Below are positions 33,602-41,936 of a DNA stretch of 64,000 nt, piece by piece. The number at the start of each line of letters is the position of its first letter. Positions within the stretch are counted from its first letter, which is position 1. Origin of the DNA: Chryseobacterium sp. MA9 (GTDB lineage: Bacteria > Bacteroidota > Bacteroidia > Flavobacteriales > Weeksellaceae). The DNA lies in assembly GCF_024399315.1 (NCBI RefSeq), contig NZ_CP075170.1:3472001-3536000 (forward strand), in the 5' to 3' direction. The translations under genes were made by a program, and so were the position numbers. The notes under the pieces were generated by a model that searched no databases, was not told where the DNA came from, and saw nothing but the letters and a program-made list of their open reading frames with translations.

Positions 33602-34828
33602 TTAATTCACGGTTACTTTAATCACATTCTGGACTTCAGGAACAGGATATTGGGTTCCTACTTTGGAAATAATCTTATTTTCACTTTGTGGAGTTCCACC
33701 AAATAATGCCTGATGATTTCCGGCACCCGGATATTGGTCAATACCCGTCCCGGAATCAAATAATGAGGTTTTTGAACTCATGTCTCCTTTGGTATTGGCA
33801 TCAATATTTTGTTCATTGGCATAGAACCAGTCATTGGAAAATCCAAACATAGTTGCATAAGCAATTTTATCACCTGGTTCAGCATTAAAGCTTGTTGTTA
33901 CTTTACTTCCGGGTGTTACCGGAGCATTTCCAGCCACGTATACACCTTTTACGCCGGATAGAGATTTAAGACTGTTTTGAAGCTTGGCTACATTTCCAAA
34001 CTGTGCAATGTCTTTCAGTCCCATTCCGCTGTCTGATTTGCCCAGTTCGTAAATTGGATTTTTATCACCACGATAAACAACAACTAATGCAGGGGAGAGT
34101 CCGGTCATAATTCCTGTGTTGGCATTCAGTTTAGTCATCATCTTGCTGATATTTCCCATTTGAGCAATATCTGTAATTTCAGGATTTGATAAAGCATTAG
34201 GTGTAAAAAACGGAGCGCTGTTCAACAGTTGAGAACCATTGTAGTTGGAAACCGCCCATACTCCTGGAGAAAAAGGAGTTTCGTTGGCCGTTCCGCCAGA
34301 TGTATTCGTAATGGTGAGGGTGAATTCCGAACTTACATCATTGTAAGCCAGATTGAGTTTCATAAGCTGGGATGCATTTACATTAGGAACCTGTATAATA
34401 GGCTTGCTTTCGGCTTGTCCTGTAGTGTCATCTTTCGTTCCGTTGTCCCATAATCGTACACTTGATGAAACATCTCCGGTAATGGCATTTCCATTGGCGT
34501 CAAATAATTTGATACCCGGCTGTTGGGAAGCAAAAAACCAGTCTTTTGAAGCTCCATACATCGTAGCAAACATTAGTGCCTGTGTTTTTCCTGCACTGAA
34601 TTTAACAGAAACAGATTGTCCCGGCAGAATAATAGGAGGAGTTCCTGTTCCCTGAAAACTTCCGCTTTCTACAAAATCTTTTGGGGTTACTACATTTTCA
34701 AAGGTAATGCTTCTTTGAAAAGACATATCCATCATCATGTCGTCATTAGAATCACTGCATGAGGAAAGAGTAAATGCAGCTAGAGCAGCTGCCGCTAAAA
34801 CTGATGTTCTGAAAATAAACTTGTTCAT
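33602..34828 (-). CDS. Lipoprotein with two Spondin_N-like domains
   Basis: 408 residues: a lipobox (TLSSCSDSND) with Cys near residue 24, then two repeats of a Spondin_N-like domain (about 38-185 and 190-400). The repeats share pieces such as TMYGASKDWFFASQQ and TMFGFSNDWFYANEQ, and VRLWDNGT and TSLFDSGTG. Spondin_N is best known from animal extracellular-matrix proteins and also occurs in bacterial secreted proteins. A role at the cell surface is likely; ligand unknown. The second repeat also contains DQYPGAGNHQ, a conserved family piece. Confidence 0.85.
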   Translation of the reverse strand: MNKFIFRTSVLAAAALAAFTLSSCSDSNDDMMMDMSFQRSITFENVVTPKDFVESGSFQGTGTPPIILPGQSVSVKFSAGKTQALMFATMYGASKDWFFASQQPGIKLFDANGNAITGDVSSSVRLWDNGTKDDTTGQAESKPIIQVPNVNASQLMKLNLAYNDVSSEFTLTITNTSGGTANETPFSPGVWAVSNYNGSQLLNSAPFFTPNALSNPEITDIAQMGNISKMMTKLNANTGIMTGLSPALVVVYRGDKNPIYELGKSDSGMGLKDIAQFGNVAKLQNSLKSLSGVKGVYVAGNAPVTPGSKVTTSFNAEPGDKIAYATMFGFSNDWFYANEQNIDANTKGDMSSKTSLFDSGTGIDQYPGAGNHQALFGGTPQSENKIISKVGTQYPVPEVQNVIKVTVN

Positions 34829-34869
34829 AAAAGTAAATTTTTTATAGTTATAAATGATATCTGCAACTA

Positions 34870-34879
34870 TAGTCGACTA
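34870..34879. promoter_or_regulatory. Palindrome upstream of the Spondin_N lipoprotein gene
   Basis: TAGTCGACTA is a perfect 10-bp palindrome 42 bases ahead of the start codon. On the minus strand it runs directly into TATAGTTG, a one-mismatch -7 box. Candidate operator only. Confidence 0.3.
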
Positions 34880-34959
34880 CTTTTTGAGATCCTGACAAAA
34901 AATATTTTCTTAGTTCAATTTTTTTTAAATATAGATTTTGAGCGTGAAAGTAGAACACA

Positions 34960-35436
34960 CTATATTCCCTTTTTTCCATCCAGAATCATCTGGATCATTT
35001 TTATTTTTCTGTTTTCTCTAGTTTCCGGTTTCTTGGCTTCTTTAATCCAGCGGATATATTCCTTTTTGTGGGTATAGCTCATCTTGTCAAACAAAGTCTT
35101 TGCTTCAGGCTTTTCATTAAAAACAGAAACAATATCTTCAGCAATCTCAACCACTCTCTCTTCTTTATCTTCAGTAAGGGAAACGGAAACCTCATCTCCG
35201 AAAGTTTTCCCAAGCTGTTTCCTGACTTCCTGTGTAAGTCCTAAAATATGACAGTTTGATTTCATTTTGGCAAGGCTTCCACGGTATTCAACTTTATCAT
35301 CAAACACGGCTTTAATTTTTACCTGTCCTTTTTTATGAAACAGTTCTTCCGTAGAAAAAGGAAATTCTACAAATGCAGCGTTCATCTCTCCGTTTTGTTG
35401 AATAATAGCTGAAAATTTGATTATTTGAGGATTCAT
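34960..35436 (-). CDS. YdeI/OmpD-associated family protein (DUF1905 + OmdA-like)
   Basis: 158 residues. The first 95 match the DUF1905 pattern (FSAIIQQNGEMNAAFVEFP, VKIKAVFDDKVEYRGSL, DEVSVSLTEDKEER). The rest matches the YdeI/OmdA-like tail (FDKMSYTHKKEYIRWIKEAKKPETRENRK). It is cytosolic; the family has no settled biochemical role. The gene is single, 80 bases after the S46 peptidase gene end on the same strand. Confidence 0.88.
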   Translation of the reverse strand: MNPQIIKFSAIIQQNGEMNAAFVEFPFSTEELFHKKGQVKIKAVFDDKVEYRGSLAKMKSNCHILGLTQEVRKQLGKTFGDEVSVSLTEDKEERVVEIAEDIVSVFNEKPEAKTLFDKMSYTHKKEYIRWIKEAKKPETRENRKIKMIQMILDGKKGI

Positions 35437-35466
35437 GATGAAAGATTTTAATAGTTAAAAATAAAA

Positions 35467-35493
35467 AAACCGTGAAATTAAATTTCACGGTTT
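35467..35493 (-). terminator. Intrinsic terminator after the S46 peptidase gene
   Basis: A 12-bp perfect stem (AAACCGTGAAAT with ATTTCACGGTTT) and a 3-base loop with a T run on the minus strand, 21 bases past the stop at 35515. Confidence 0.88.
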
Positions 35494-35514
35494 CAAAAAA
35501 TAAATCAAATAAGA

Positions 35515-37722
35515 TTATTTTTTATTGCTTTTCTTAGGCGTTGTTGTAGTACCTGAGTTTTTAGTTTTTGTATCAGCTGGAGTGTTTTCTCCTCTTACAA
35601 GCTTCAATTCGTCAACTAATCTTCTTGCGCCAGCAAACTTATCGATTGTCCAAAGAACGAAACGTACGTCTACGTTGATTGTTTTCTGCCATTCCTGCTC
35701 GAATACGATATCACCGCTTAATGCTTCACTGTTACCGTCGAAAGCAATACCGATAAGGTTTCCGTCTCCATCAATTACCGGAGAACCAGAGTTACCCCCT
35801 GTAATATCATTGTTAGAAAGGAAGTTTACAGGCATATAACCTGCTGCATCAGCATACTGTCCGAAATCTTTAAGGTTGTAAAGGTCGATCACTCTTTGAG
35901 GAAGATCAAACTCTTCATCACCTTTCTTGTATTTTCCAACAAGACCAGTCATGTCAGTATAATAGTTATCAGTAATACCGAAATAGTTTCTGTCATTTCT
36001 GATAGGTAATTTATCTACAGTACCGTAAGTTAATCTCATGGTAGAGTTAGCATCCGGGTAGAATTTTTTCTCAGGCATAGCCTTCATTAATCCAGCTAAG
36101 AACATACGGTTCTTTTTAGCAAAATTATCATCTACTTTAACAAATCTCTCAGTGCTTATTTTTTGATCAGCAACGATGCCGTTAGCTACTTTCCAAAGCG
36201 GATCAGCATCCAGTTTCAAAGCATCCGGGTTCAATAGGAAGTTTGTTGCAGAAGTTTTGTTAGCAAAGATTGAAGAATAAGCTAAATTAGAAACTGTTTT
36301 AGCATCCAATCCTAAAATAGTGGCAGAAGCAACCTCAGGATTTTTAACTCTTGCCTGATATAGGCCGGCCATAGAGGCAAGCATTTCTCCTTCTAAAGAT
36401 GGATTGAAGTTTTCATAAGCAGCTTTGATAGCAGCTTCAGTTTTAGCCTTCATTGCCAGTCTTCCCTGCATATCCTGAGCAGCATAAGTCTTCAATACAG
36501 AACCTACCTGCATAGCAAGAGAAATATATTTCGCATTTCTTGAGAACTGAGAAGCATAGTTTCTTTCAACATTTCTTTCAGAGACCTGCTTGTAATACAT
36601 TTCAATATCTTCTAAAATACCATCATAATCTTGATTTCCAGGCATCACAGACCATTTTCTGAAGATATCCTCCGTTTTTTGTTTGTCAGTGATTGTTCCG
36701 TTTTTCTCTACTGCGTCAATAGTTCCTTGTCTGTTTTTCCAGTAGTTGGCTACTGAAGCATATTGAGAAGCATAGTTAAGCTGAGTTGCTTTATCCTTAT
36801 CCATATACTTTTTCATTACATCCATGGCAAGTTTAGAAGCCTCAACCCAAGCCGGGTAATCTTTGTTTACCATTTGCTGAATTCCGTAAGAAGTAAGATA
36901 ACGGTTTGTTCTTCCAGGGTAACCTAAGATCATTGAGAAATCACCAGGCTTGATTCCTTTAAGAGAAACCGGAAGGAAATGCTTAGGCTTCAAAGGAGTG
37001 TTGCTTGGAGAATATTCAGCAGGATTTCCTGCAGCATCAGCATATACTCTGAAAACAGTGAAGTCCGCTGTATGTCTTGGCCATTCCCAGTTATCTGTAT
37101 CTCCTCCGAATTTTCCTAATGATGAAGGGGGAGCACCTACTAATCTGATGTCTTTATAATCCTGATATACGAAATAATAGAATTCATTTCCGTTGAAGAA
37201 ATCTCTTACCACTACAGTATATTTTCCGTTCTCAGAGTTTTCTGTCTGGATTGCTTTTGTTTCAGCATCAATAACAGCTTTTCTCTCTGCTCCGGTCATA
37301 TTGTTGTTTAGTTTAGAAGTGATTCTCTGCGTAGCATCATCCATTCTCACTAAAAATCTTACATAAAGATCCTTTGCATTGAATTCGTCTTTCTGTTTCA
37401 TTGCCCAGAAACCGTTCTTCAAATAATCTTTTTCTGGTGTAGAAGCCGCAGCAACAGCACCGTAACCACAGTGGTGGTTTGTAAATATAAGTCCTTTATC
37501 AGAAACAATCTCACCTGTACAGAAACCACCGAAACTTACGATAGCATCTTTTAAGCTTGAATTGTTTACAGAATAAATTTCTTCAGGCGTAAGGTGTAGA
37601 CCCTCTTTTTGCATATCAACACCGTTAAGTCTTTTGATGAGCATTAGCAGCCACATCCCCTCATCCGCCCTCATCTGAGCAAAGCCCAGTAAGAAAGTGA
37701 ATAGTAGAAATAGTCTTTTCAT
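35515..37722 (-). CDS. S46-family dipeptidyl peptidase (DPP7-type)
   Basis: 735 residues from the start at 37722 (MKRLFLLFTF), which places a signal peptide at the N-terminus. The upstream in-frame extension to 37938 is rejected because it has no signal-peptide character. Catalytic pieces are His84 in FTNHHCGYGA, Asp in GGDTDNWEWPRH, and Ser in TGGNSGSPV. S46 enzymes release dipeptides in the periplasm of Bacteroidetes. The S1-pocket position reads Gly in IAFDGNSEA, as in DPP7 (hydrophobic or broad preference). DPP11 has Arg there (acidic preference). Confidence 0.94.
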   Translation of the reverse strand: MKRLFLLFTFLLGFAQMRADEGMWLLMLIKRLNGVDMQKEGLHLTPEEIYSVNNSSLKDAIVSFGGFCTGEIVSDKGLIFTNHHCGYGAVAAASTPEKDYLKNGFWAMKQKDEFNAKDLYVRFLVRMDDATQRITSKLNNNMTGAERKAVIDAETKAIQTENSENGKYTVVVRDFFNGNEFYYFVYQDYKDIRLVGAPPSSLGKFGGDTDNWEWPRHTADFTVFRVYADAAGNPAEYSPSNTPLKPKHFLPVSLKGIKPGDFSMILGYPGRTNRYLTSYGIQQMVNKDYPAWVEASKLAMDVMKKYMDKDKATQLNYASQYASVANYWKNRQGTIDAVEKNGTITDKQKTEDIFRKWSVMPGNQDYDGILEDIEMYYKQVSERNVERNYASQFSRNAKYISLAMQVGSVLKTYAAQDMQGRLAMKAKTEAAIKAAYENFNPSLEGEMLASMAGLYQARVKNPEVASATILGLDAKTVSNLAYSSIFANKTSATNFLLNPDALKLDADPLWKVANGIVADQKISTERFVKVDDNFAKKNRMFLAGLMKAMPEKKFYPDANSTMRLTYGTVDKLPIRNDRNYFGITDNYYTDMTGLVGKYKKGDEEFDLPQRVIDLYNLKDFGQYADAAGYMPVNFLSNNDITGGNSGSPVIDGDGNLIGIAFDGNSEALSGDIVFEQEWQKTINVDVRFVLWTIDKFAGARRLVDELKLVRGENTPADTKTKNSGTTTTPKKSNKK

Positions 37723-37808
37723 TTTATAAAATAATTTTTGTGTCGCTAATTTACTAATTTTTACGAGATTCTGTCCCGGATTGGTATGAAAATGGGATGA
37801 TAGTCCGC

Positions 37809-38243
37809 ATGAAAAAGATACTCTTATCAATTTTTGCAGTTTTATTTTTAGGACTTGTTTTAAATTGTTCCTCTGTGCCGGATAAAAATCCTGCCCTCCA
37901 AAGGCAATGGATGCTGGTTTCCTTTGATGGCTTTTCAAAAGAACAATTGATTGCTAATAAAGCTGAAATGAATCTGACAGCCAGTATGGTTGACAATAAA
38001 ATTCAGGGAAACGCCTATATGGGATGTAACCAAATGTCTTTTGTTTCCGAATTTAAAAAAGGAGGGAAAGCGAAAATTTCAAACGGAGTAAGTACTATGA
38101 AAGCCTGTCAGGATATGAATCTTGAAACATCTTTTCAGAAAAAAATTGAGACAATGACTAAGTATTCCATTGAAGGACATTTTCTTACCTTATCCGATGA
38201 TCATGGAAATACAATGAAATTTGTAGCTGCTGATTGGGATTAA
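37809..38243 (+). CDS. META-domain lipoprotein (HslJ-like)
   Basis: 144 residues from the start at 37809 (MKKILLSIFAV); an upstream ATG at 37797 adds only four residues. The lipobox is LVLNCSSVPD. The rest is a META domain with QWMLVSFDGFS, AYMGCNQMS and TMKACQDMN, the family's conserved GCN and Cys pattern. The gene is divergent from the S46 peptidase gene across only 86 bases. Function in heat or stress response is suggested for HslJ relatives, not shown here. Confidence 0.88.
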   Translation: MKKILLSIFAVLFLGLVLNCSSVPDKNPALQRQWMLVSFDGFSKEQLIANKAEMNLTASMVDNKIQGNAYMGCNQMSFVSEFKKGGKAKISNGVSTMKACQDMNLETSFQKKIETMTKYSIEGHFLTLSDDHGNTMKFVAADWD

Positions 38244-38265
38244 TAATACCTTATTACAATATAAA

Positions 38266-38287
38266 AAGTCCGCATTACAGCGGACTT
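38266..38287 (+). terminator. Intrinsic terminator after the META lipoprotein gene
   Basis: An 8-bp perfect stem (AAGTCCGC with GCGGACTT) with a 6-base loop, 22 bases past the stop codon. Confidence 0.75.
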
Positions 38288-38309
38288 CTTTGTTTGAAAA
38301 ATCTAGTTT

Positions 38310-38360
38310 GGTTATCAGCTTTTTGCGGTTATTAGCTTTTGAGAGTCATTAGTTTTTGGG
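38310..38360. repeat. Imperfect tandem repeat, three 17-bp units
   Basis: Units GGTTATCAGCTTTTTGC, GGTTATTAGCTTTTGAG and AGTCATTAGTTTTTGGG follow one another at a 17-bp period. The last unit covers the stop codon and final codons of the minus-strand gene ending at 38349. Confidence 0.55.
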
Positions 38361-38768
38361 AATTGTTTTTTTTATTTCTTCCAAGGTTGCTGTGTTAGGC
38401 AGCCCGGTAACTGTCGTTTTTGTGTTCCTAGAATTTATAGTATTGTGATATGCCTGTCTGTTAGGGATCGTTTTTTTTATGTCTTCAAGACTTGCTGTAT
38501 TAGGGAGAAGCTTTCCTGAATTGTCTGCAGCTGCTTTGGGTTTGGAATCCTGTTTTTTTACTTCAAGTCCATGATCCGAAACAAGACCTGAGTTGACAGT
38601 TTTCTTTTCATTGTTTTCCTTGGCATCCTGCATTAATTTTGCCTGTTGTTCCTGTGCCTGTTTTACAACAAGAGTCTGATCTTCATCTATCGGAGCTGCC
38701 TTTTTATTTTCCTGAGCATAGATAATAGTGCTTAGAAATAATAACGGGATAATATATACTATTTTCAT
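38349..38768 (-). CDS. Small secreted protein with duplicated C-terminal motif
   Basis: 139 residues: a signal peptide ending IIYAQ (about 19), a charged, helical Gln/Lys/Glu-rich middle and two copies of LPNTA(S/T)LE(D/E)IKKTIP near residues 88-104 and 122-138. The duplicated motif is unfamiliar. It is encoded 6 bases after the large repeat protein and on the same strand, so it is probably co-expressed and perhaps associates with it. Confidence 0.7.
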   Translation of the reverse strand: MKIVYIIPLLFLSTIIYAQENKKAAPIDEDQTLVVKQAQEQQAKLMQDAKENNEKKTVNSGLVSDHGLEVKKQDSKPKAAADNSGKLLPNTASLEDIKKTIPNRQAYHNTINSRNTKTTVTGLPNTATLEEIKKTIPKN

Positions 38769-38774
38769 GACGGT

Positions 38775-41297
38775 TTATTTTATGTTGACTAATACTTGAA
38801 TTTTTCCAGTCTCTTTTTGGTCATAATCCTGAAGTGCTTTTCCGATTACCTGTCCAATTTTCACCTTTTTGATATTGGCTTTCATTGCAACACCAGCTTT
38901 AGATGAAGTTACCAGAAGATCTCCTCTTTTTATTTTTCCATTCTCAAGACATACTTTGGTTGGAATAACACCAATGACGCCCATTGGAGCTTTATTGGAA
39001 ATATCAATGTCGATATGTTCTTCTGTAAGAAGTACACCTGGTTTAGTAGCATACACTCCGGCAACAAGAGTAGAATAAGGAGTTGAAGATTTTTCAACCG
39101 TTCTGTCTGCTTTTGTTGATATAACCAGAATATCACCAGGCTCATATTCAGAAATATTTCCGTTTACATCAAAAGCTTCCGCAACGTCAGCACCACTGTT
39201 TTGGGTACCACCATTGAAAAATCCTTTTCCGGTATTATCAATACGGGCAACATTTACTGTTCCCGGGTTTCCTGATTTAAACAGAGCCAGAGATCCTGCA
39301 CTGTGAGTTTCTACGGTAAGCGCCGGATTGGTATTGGAAGTATTAAAATTCACAAATCTTGCAGCTCGTCCATTACTGAAATTAGGAACCCATGCAAAAA
39401 TGGCGTTTCCTGTTCCATCTACAGTTGTTTCAACTCCGTCTCCACTATTAGAGGCATTTGCTGTAATACCATTTCCATTTCCATCTGCAATAGCAATCAG
39501 TGCAGGACCGTTTCCTGCAGGATTACTGGCATGGAATAAACCAGCAAATCCGCCTGTTCCTGAGGATATTCCATAAATACCTGCGGTACCGAAATTGGCA
39601 AACTGAGAGTTAACCTCACCTCTCACCGCTGCTGAAGTCCCGGTCACTTTATCTACTTTAAAATTTCCTGCAATACCATTTCCAACAGTAGTTACAGTAA
39701 TAACATCACTGGTGTTGGCATCATTAAAAATATTAAATCTTCCTGCCCGTCCCGTTGCAAAAGTAGGGACCCATGCATAAAGTGCATTTCCTGCGCCGTC
39801 AATATTGGTTTCAATTCCGTTTCCGTCTTTTCCTGCATTGGCCGTGATAGCATTTCCGTTACCATCGGTAAGAGCGATCAATGAAGCTCCGTTTCCAGCA
39901 GGATTTGATGCATAGAATAAACCGGCACGTCCTCCTGTACCAGAAGAAATTCCATAAATAGCGGCTGCACCAAAATTCCCGAAAATAGTATTTACTTCTC
40001 CTCTTACTGCTGCTCCAACGCTATTGGTATTGTCAACAATAAAAGAGGCGGCATTCCCCTGTGTATCATCAGGGATATTTCCATTTCCATTGGTTTCTAC
40101 CTCAAAGGTATTTCCCGTAGTATTTGTTTGGTTAAAGTTTTCAAATCGTCCCGCACGACCAGTACTGTTATTTAAACCTACCTGTCCGTAAACACCTATT
40201 CCGGTTCCGGATGTATTGGTAGCCACAAATCCTCTTACTCCATATCCACCTCCATCATTACGGCCTACAACAGCTCCGGCAATATCACTGGTTGTTCTAC
40301 CCACTACAGCTTCACCAGCTCCGTTGTTATCACCTAAAACACCAGCGGAAGTTTGTGCAGAAGTTATTCCATGCAGGGCAAATCCGGCTCCGGTAGAACT
40401 TCTTACTCCGGCTCCGTTTCCTGAGGTTGTAACATTTATAACTGTACCATTCCCTACACTGGATGCATTAAGAGCAACATTATTATTCGCGTTATTGAAG
40501 ATTGAAATACTGGCAGGAATTCCGTTATTACTGGTAGCAGTAAGACCGGTTCCTGTATTACTGTTAGCATAAACTCCGGTTCCGTTAGCACTGGAATTAC
40601 CATATACACCCAATCCATTTGGGGTAACACCATATACTCCCCATCCGCTTCCGGCCTGGCTTCCCCAGACTCCGATTCCCAGTCCGCCGGTTCCGTTATT
40701 GATACCGCGCACTGCTGAAGAAAACCCTCCTGGAGCAGTATTGCTTGCAATTCCTCTTACAGCAGCGATACTTGATGTTGTTGTATTATTGATTCCTTCC
40801 ACTGAAGTTCCATCACCATCATTGGTTAATGAAAATAAGGTTGAGGCATTATTGACTGTATTAGTATAGGGAATTGCAAAGCTTCCGCCTCCACCACCTG
40901 CAGATTTGGCATACATAGCATAAGGAACACTTAGCAGCTGGCTGGTTCCTACTATAGTATAGCTGGTTCCTCCGGCAGGATCAGTTTCTGTTTTTAAATA
41001 ATAGCTTCCTGCGGGCCAGTCGATGGTAGCAAATGTTCCTGTAAGTACAGTTCCTGTTCCTATTTCAAGGCTGATAAGCCCGTTGGCATTGGTATTTCCG
41101 GTGAGTCTTTCTGAATAGACTGCGGCGCCGGCAGGAGATCCCTGTAATATGCTTACTCTCACGGCTACAGCTTGATTTACTAAGAGTTGTCCGGAACCAT
41201 TTCTCATAACAGCCTGGTAGCTCATTTTTTCCGGAGCCTGAGAAAGTCCCATAAAGAAACCAGTCAGGATCCAAAACAGTAATAATATTTTTTTCAT
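38775..41297 (-). CDS. Large secreted repeat protein, 840 aa
   Basis: A signal peptide (to about 20) is followed by a domain common in Bacteroidetes surface proteins (about 21-131, starting APEKMSYQAVMRNGSGQLL and ending SVPYAMYAKSA). Then come 550 residues of Gly/Asn-rich beta-helix-like repeats with frequent VRG, GVYG and AGRF turns. Two long near-copies (431-526 and 559-652, period 128 residues, or 384 bp) stand out. The last 140 residues (from GADVAEAFDVNG) form a compact domain like those at the ends of phage-tail-fibre or spike proteins. It has no T9SS sorting domain. A surface or spike-like role is inferred. Confidence 0.8.
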   Translation of the reverse strand: MKKILLLFWILTGFFMGLSQAPEKMSYQAVMRNGSGQLLVNQAVAVRVSILQGSPAGAAVYSERLTGNTNANGLISLEIGTGTVLTGTFATIDWPAGSYYLKTETDPAGGTSYTIVGTSQLLSVPYAMYAKSAGGGGGSFAIPYTNTVNNASTLFSLTNDGDGTSVEGINNTTTSSIAAVRGIASNTAPGGFSSAVRGINNGTGGLGIGVWGSQAGSGWGVYGVTPNGLGVYGNSSANGTGVYANSNTGTGLTATSNNGIPASISIFNNANNNVALNASSVGNGTVINVTTSGNGAGVRSSTGAGFALHGITSAQTSAGVLGDNNGAGEAVVGRTTSDIAGAVVGRNDGGGYGVRGFVATNTSGTGIGVYGQVGLNNSTGRAGRFENFNQTNTTGNTFEVETNGNGNIPDDTQGNAASFIVDNTNSVGAAVRGEVNTIFGNFGAAAIYGISSGTGGRAGLFYASNPAGNGASLIALTDGNGNAITANAGKDGNGIETNIDGAGNALYAWVPTFATGRAGRFNIFNDANTSDVITVTTVGNGIAGNFKVDKVTGTSAAVRGEVNSQFANFGTAGIYGISSGTGGFAGLFHASNPAGNGPALIAIADGNGNGITANASNSGDGVETTVDGTGNAIFAWVPNFSNGRAARFVNFNTSNTNPALTVETHSAGSLALFKSGNPGTVNVARIDNTGKGFFNGGTQNSGADVAEAFDVNGNISEYEPGDILVISTKADRTVEKSSTPYSTLVAGVYATKPGVLLTEEHIDIDISNKAPMGVIGVIPTKVCLENGKIKRGDLLVTSSKAGVAMKANIKKVKIGQVIGKALQDYDQKETGKIQVLVNIK
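39342..39623 (-). repeat. Intragenic repeat copy 2 (residues 559-652)
   Basis: It encodes the same pattern as 39720-40007 (EVNSQFANFG, IYGISSGTGG, SNPAGNG, WVPNFSNGRA) at a 384-bp period. Confidence 0.7.
39720..40007 (-). repeat. Intragenic repeat copy 1 (residues 431-526)
   Basis: It encodes EVNTIFGNFG, IYGISSGTGG, SNPAGNG and WVPTFATGRA, matching the copy at 39342-39623. Confidence 0.7.
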
Positions 41298-41303
41298 GGC
41301 ATT

Positions 41304-41777
41304 TTATTTTTTGATGATTTTAAATGTTTTAATATTTTCTCCATTTTGAGTGATCCTGATGATATACATAGCAGAAGGAAGTGAAGAGAAATTAAGCTCA
41401 GATTTTGATTGTGAAATCTTATCTTTTTTTACCAGCTTACCTTGGGCATCAAATAACTGATACTCTGATCCTTTAAAATTATTTGAGGTAAAATCTAAAT
41501 ACAAATAATCTCTGAAAGGATTAGGGTAGAGCAGAATGCCTGTTAATTCAGAAGAAGTTTCAAGGGAAGTAAGAGTGGTAATTTCATAAGGCTGTTGAAC
41601 GCCTTCGAGAACCTGTCCTGTTCCTTTTTCGAGGTAGGTCATCTGGCCTACACTGTAAGAAACAAAACCATTAGCTGCTGAAGCATCCAATCCGGTTGCC
41701 AAAACTGCAGATTGTGCGTGCAGTATGGGGACGGAAAAGACAGACAGAATAATACAATAAATAGATATTCTTTCCAT
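41304..41777 (-). CDS. Small secreted protein with T9SS type A sorting domain
   Basis: 157 residues: a signal peptide ending ILHAQS (about 22), a short conserved region (SAANGFVSYSVGQMTYLEKG then LEGVQQPYEI), and a type IX sorting domain from LLYPNPFRDYLYLDF to the end. Such short proteins with little besides the sorting domain are often found just upstream of a big surface protein in Bacteroidetes. It lies 6 bases before the 840-residue gene and is probably the first gene of that three-gene unit. Confidence 0.82.
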   Translation of the reverse strand: MERISIYCIILSVFSVPILHAQSAVLATGLDASAANGFVSYSVGQMTYLEKGTGQVLEGVQQPYEITTLTSLETSSELTGILLYPNPFRDYLYLDFTSNNFKGSEYQLFDAQGKLVKKDKISQSKSELNFSSLPSAMYIIRITQNGENIKTFKIIKK

Positions 41778-41870
41778 GGATAACAGTTTTGGTGATTAAT
41801 AGATGTGTTTTTCTGGGGGAATTTGGGAAGACTAAATTACCACCTATCTCAATCAAATGACAGGAAAATA

Positions 41871-41901
41871 GACCAACGGCAGAAATAATCGACCAATGGC
41901 A
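41871..41901 (-). promoter_or_regulatory. Direct repeat, candidate LytTR operator
   Basis: The plus strand reads GACCAACGGCA at 41871-41881 and GACCAATGGCA at 41891-41901, a 20-bp period. On the minus strand the first contains CCGTTGGTC, close to the LytTR/AlgR site pattern. It lies 94-124 bases upstream of the T9SS-domain gene and just past the LytTR regulator gene. Confidence 0.55.
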
Positions 41902-41936
41902 TTTTGTGAATTATTGTTGAATGTTTTTCGGGCTTT

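Noticed and set aside
37723..37938. A 72-codon N-terminal extension of the S46 peptidase
   Set aside because: The extension lacks signal-peptide character, while the downstream Met gives a proper signal peptide. The extended start would also overlap the divergent META gene.
39342..40007. Regular repeats that could be mistaken for a CRISPR array or tandem repeat element
   Set aside because: The units are long (384-bp period), in frame and code for similar protein segments, so they are protein repeats.
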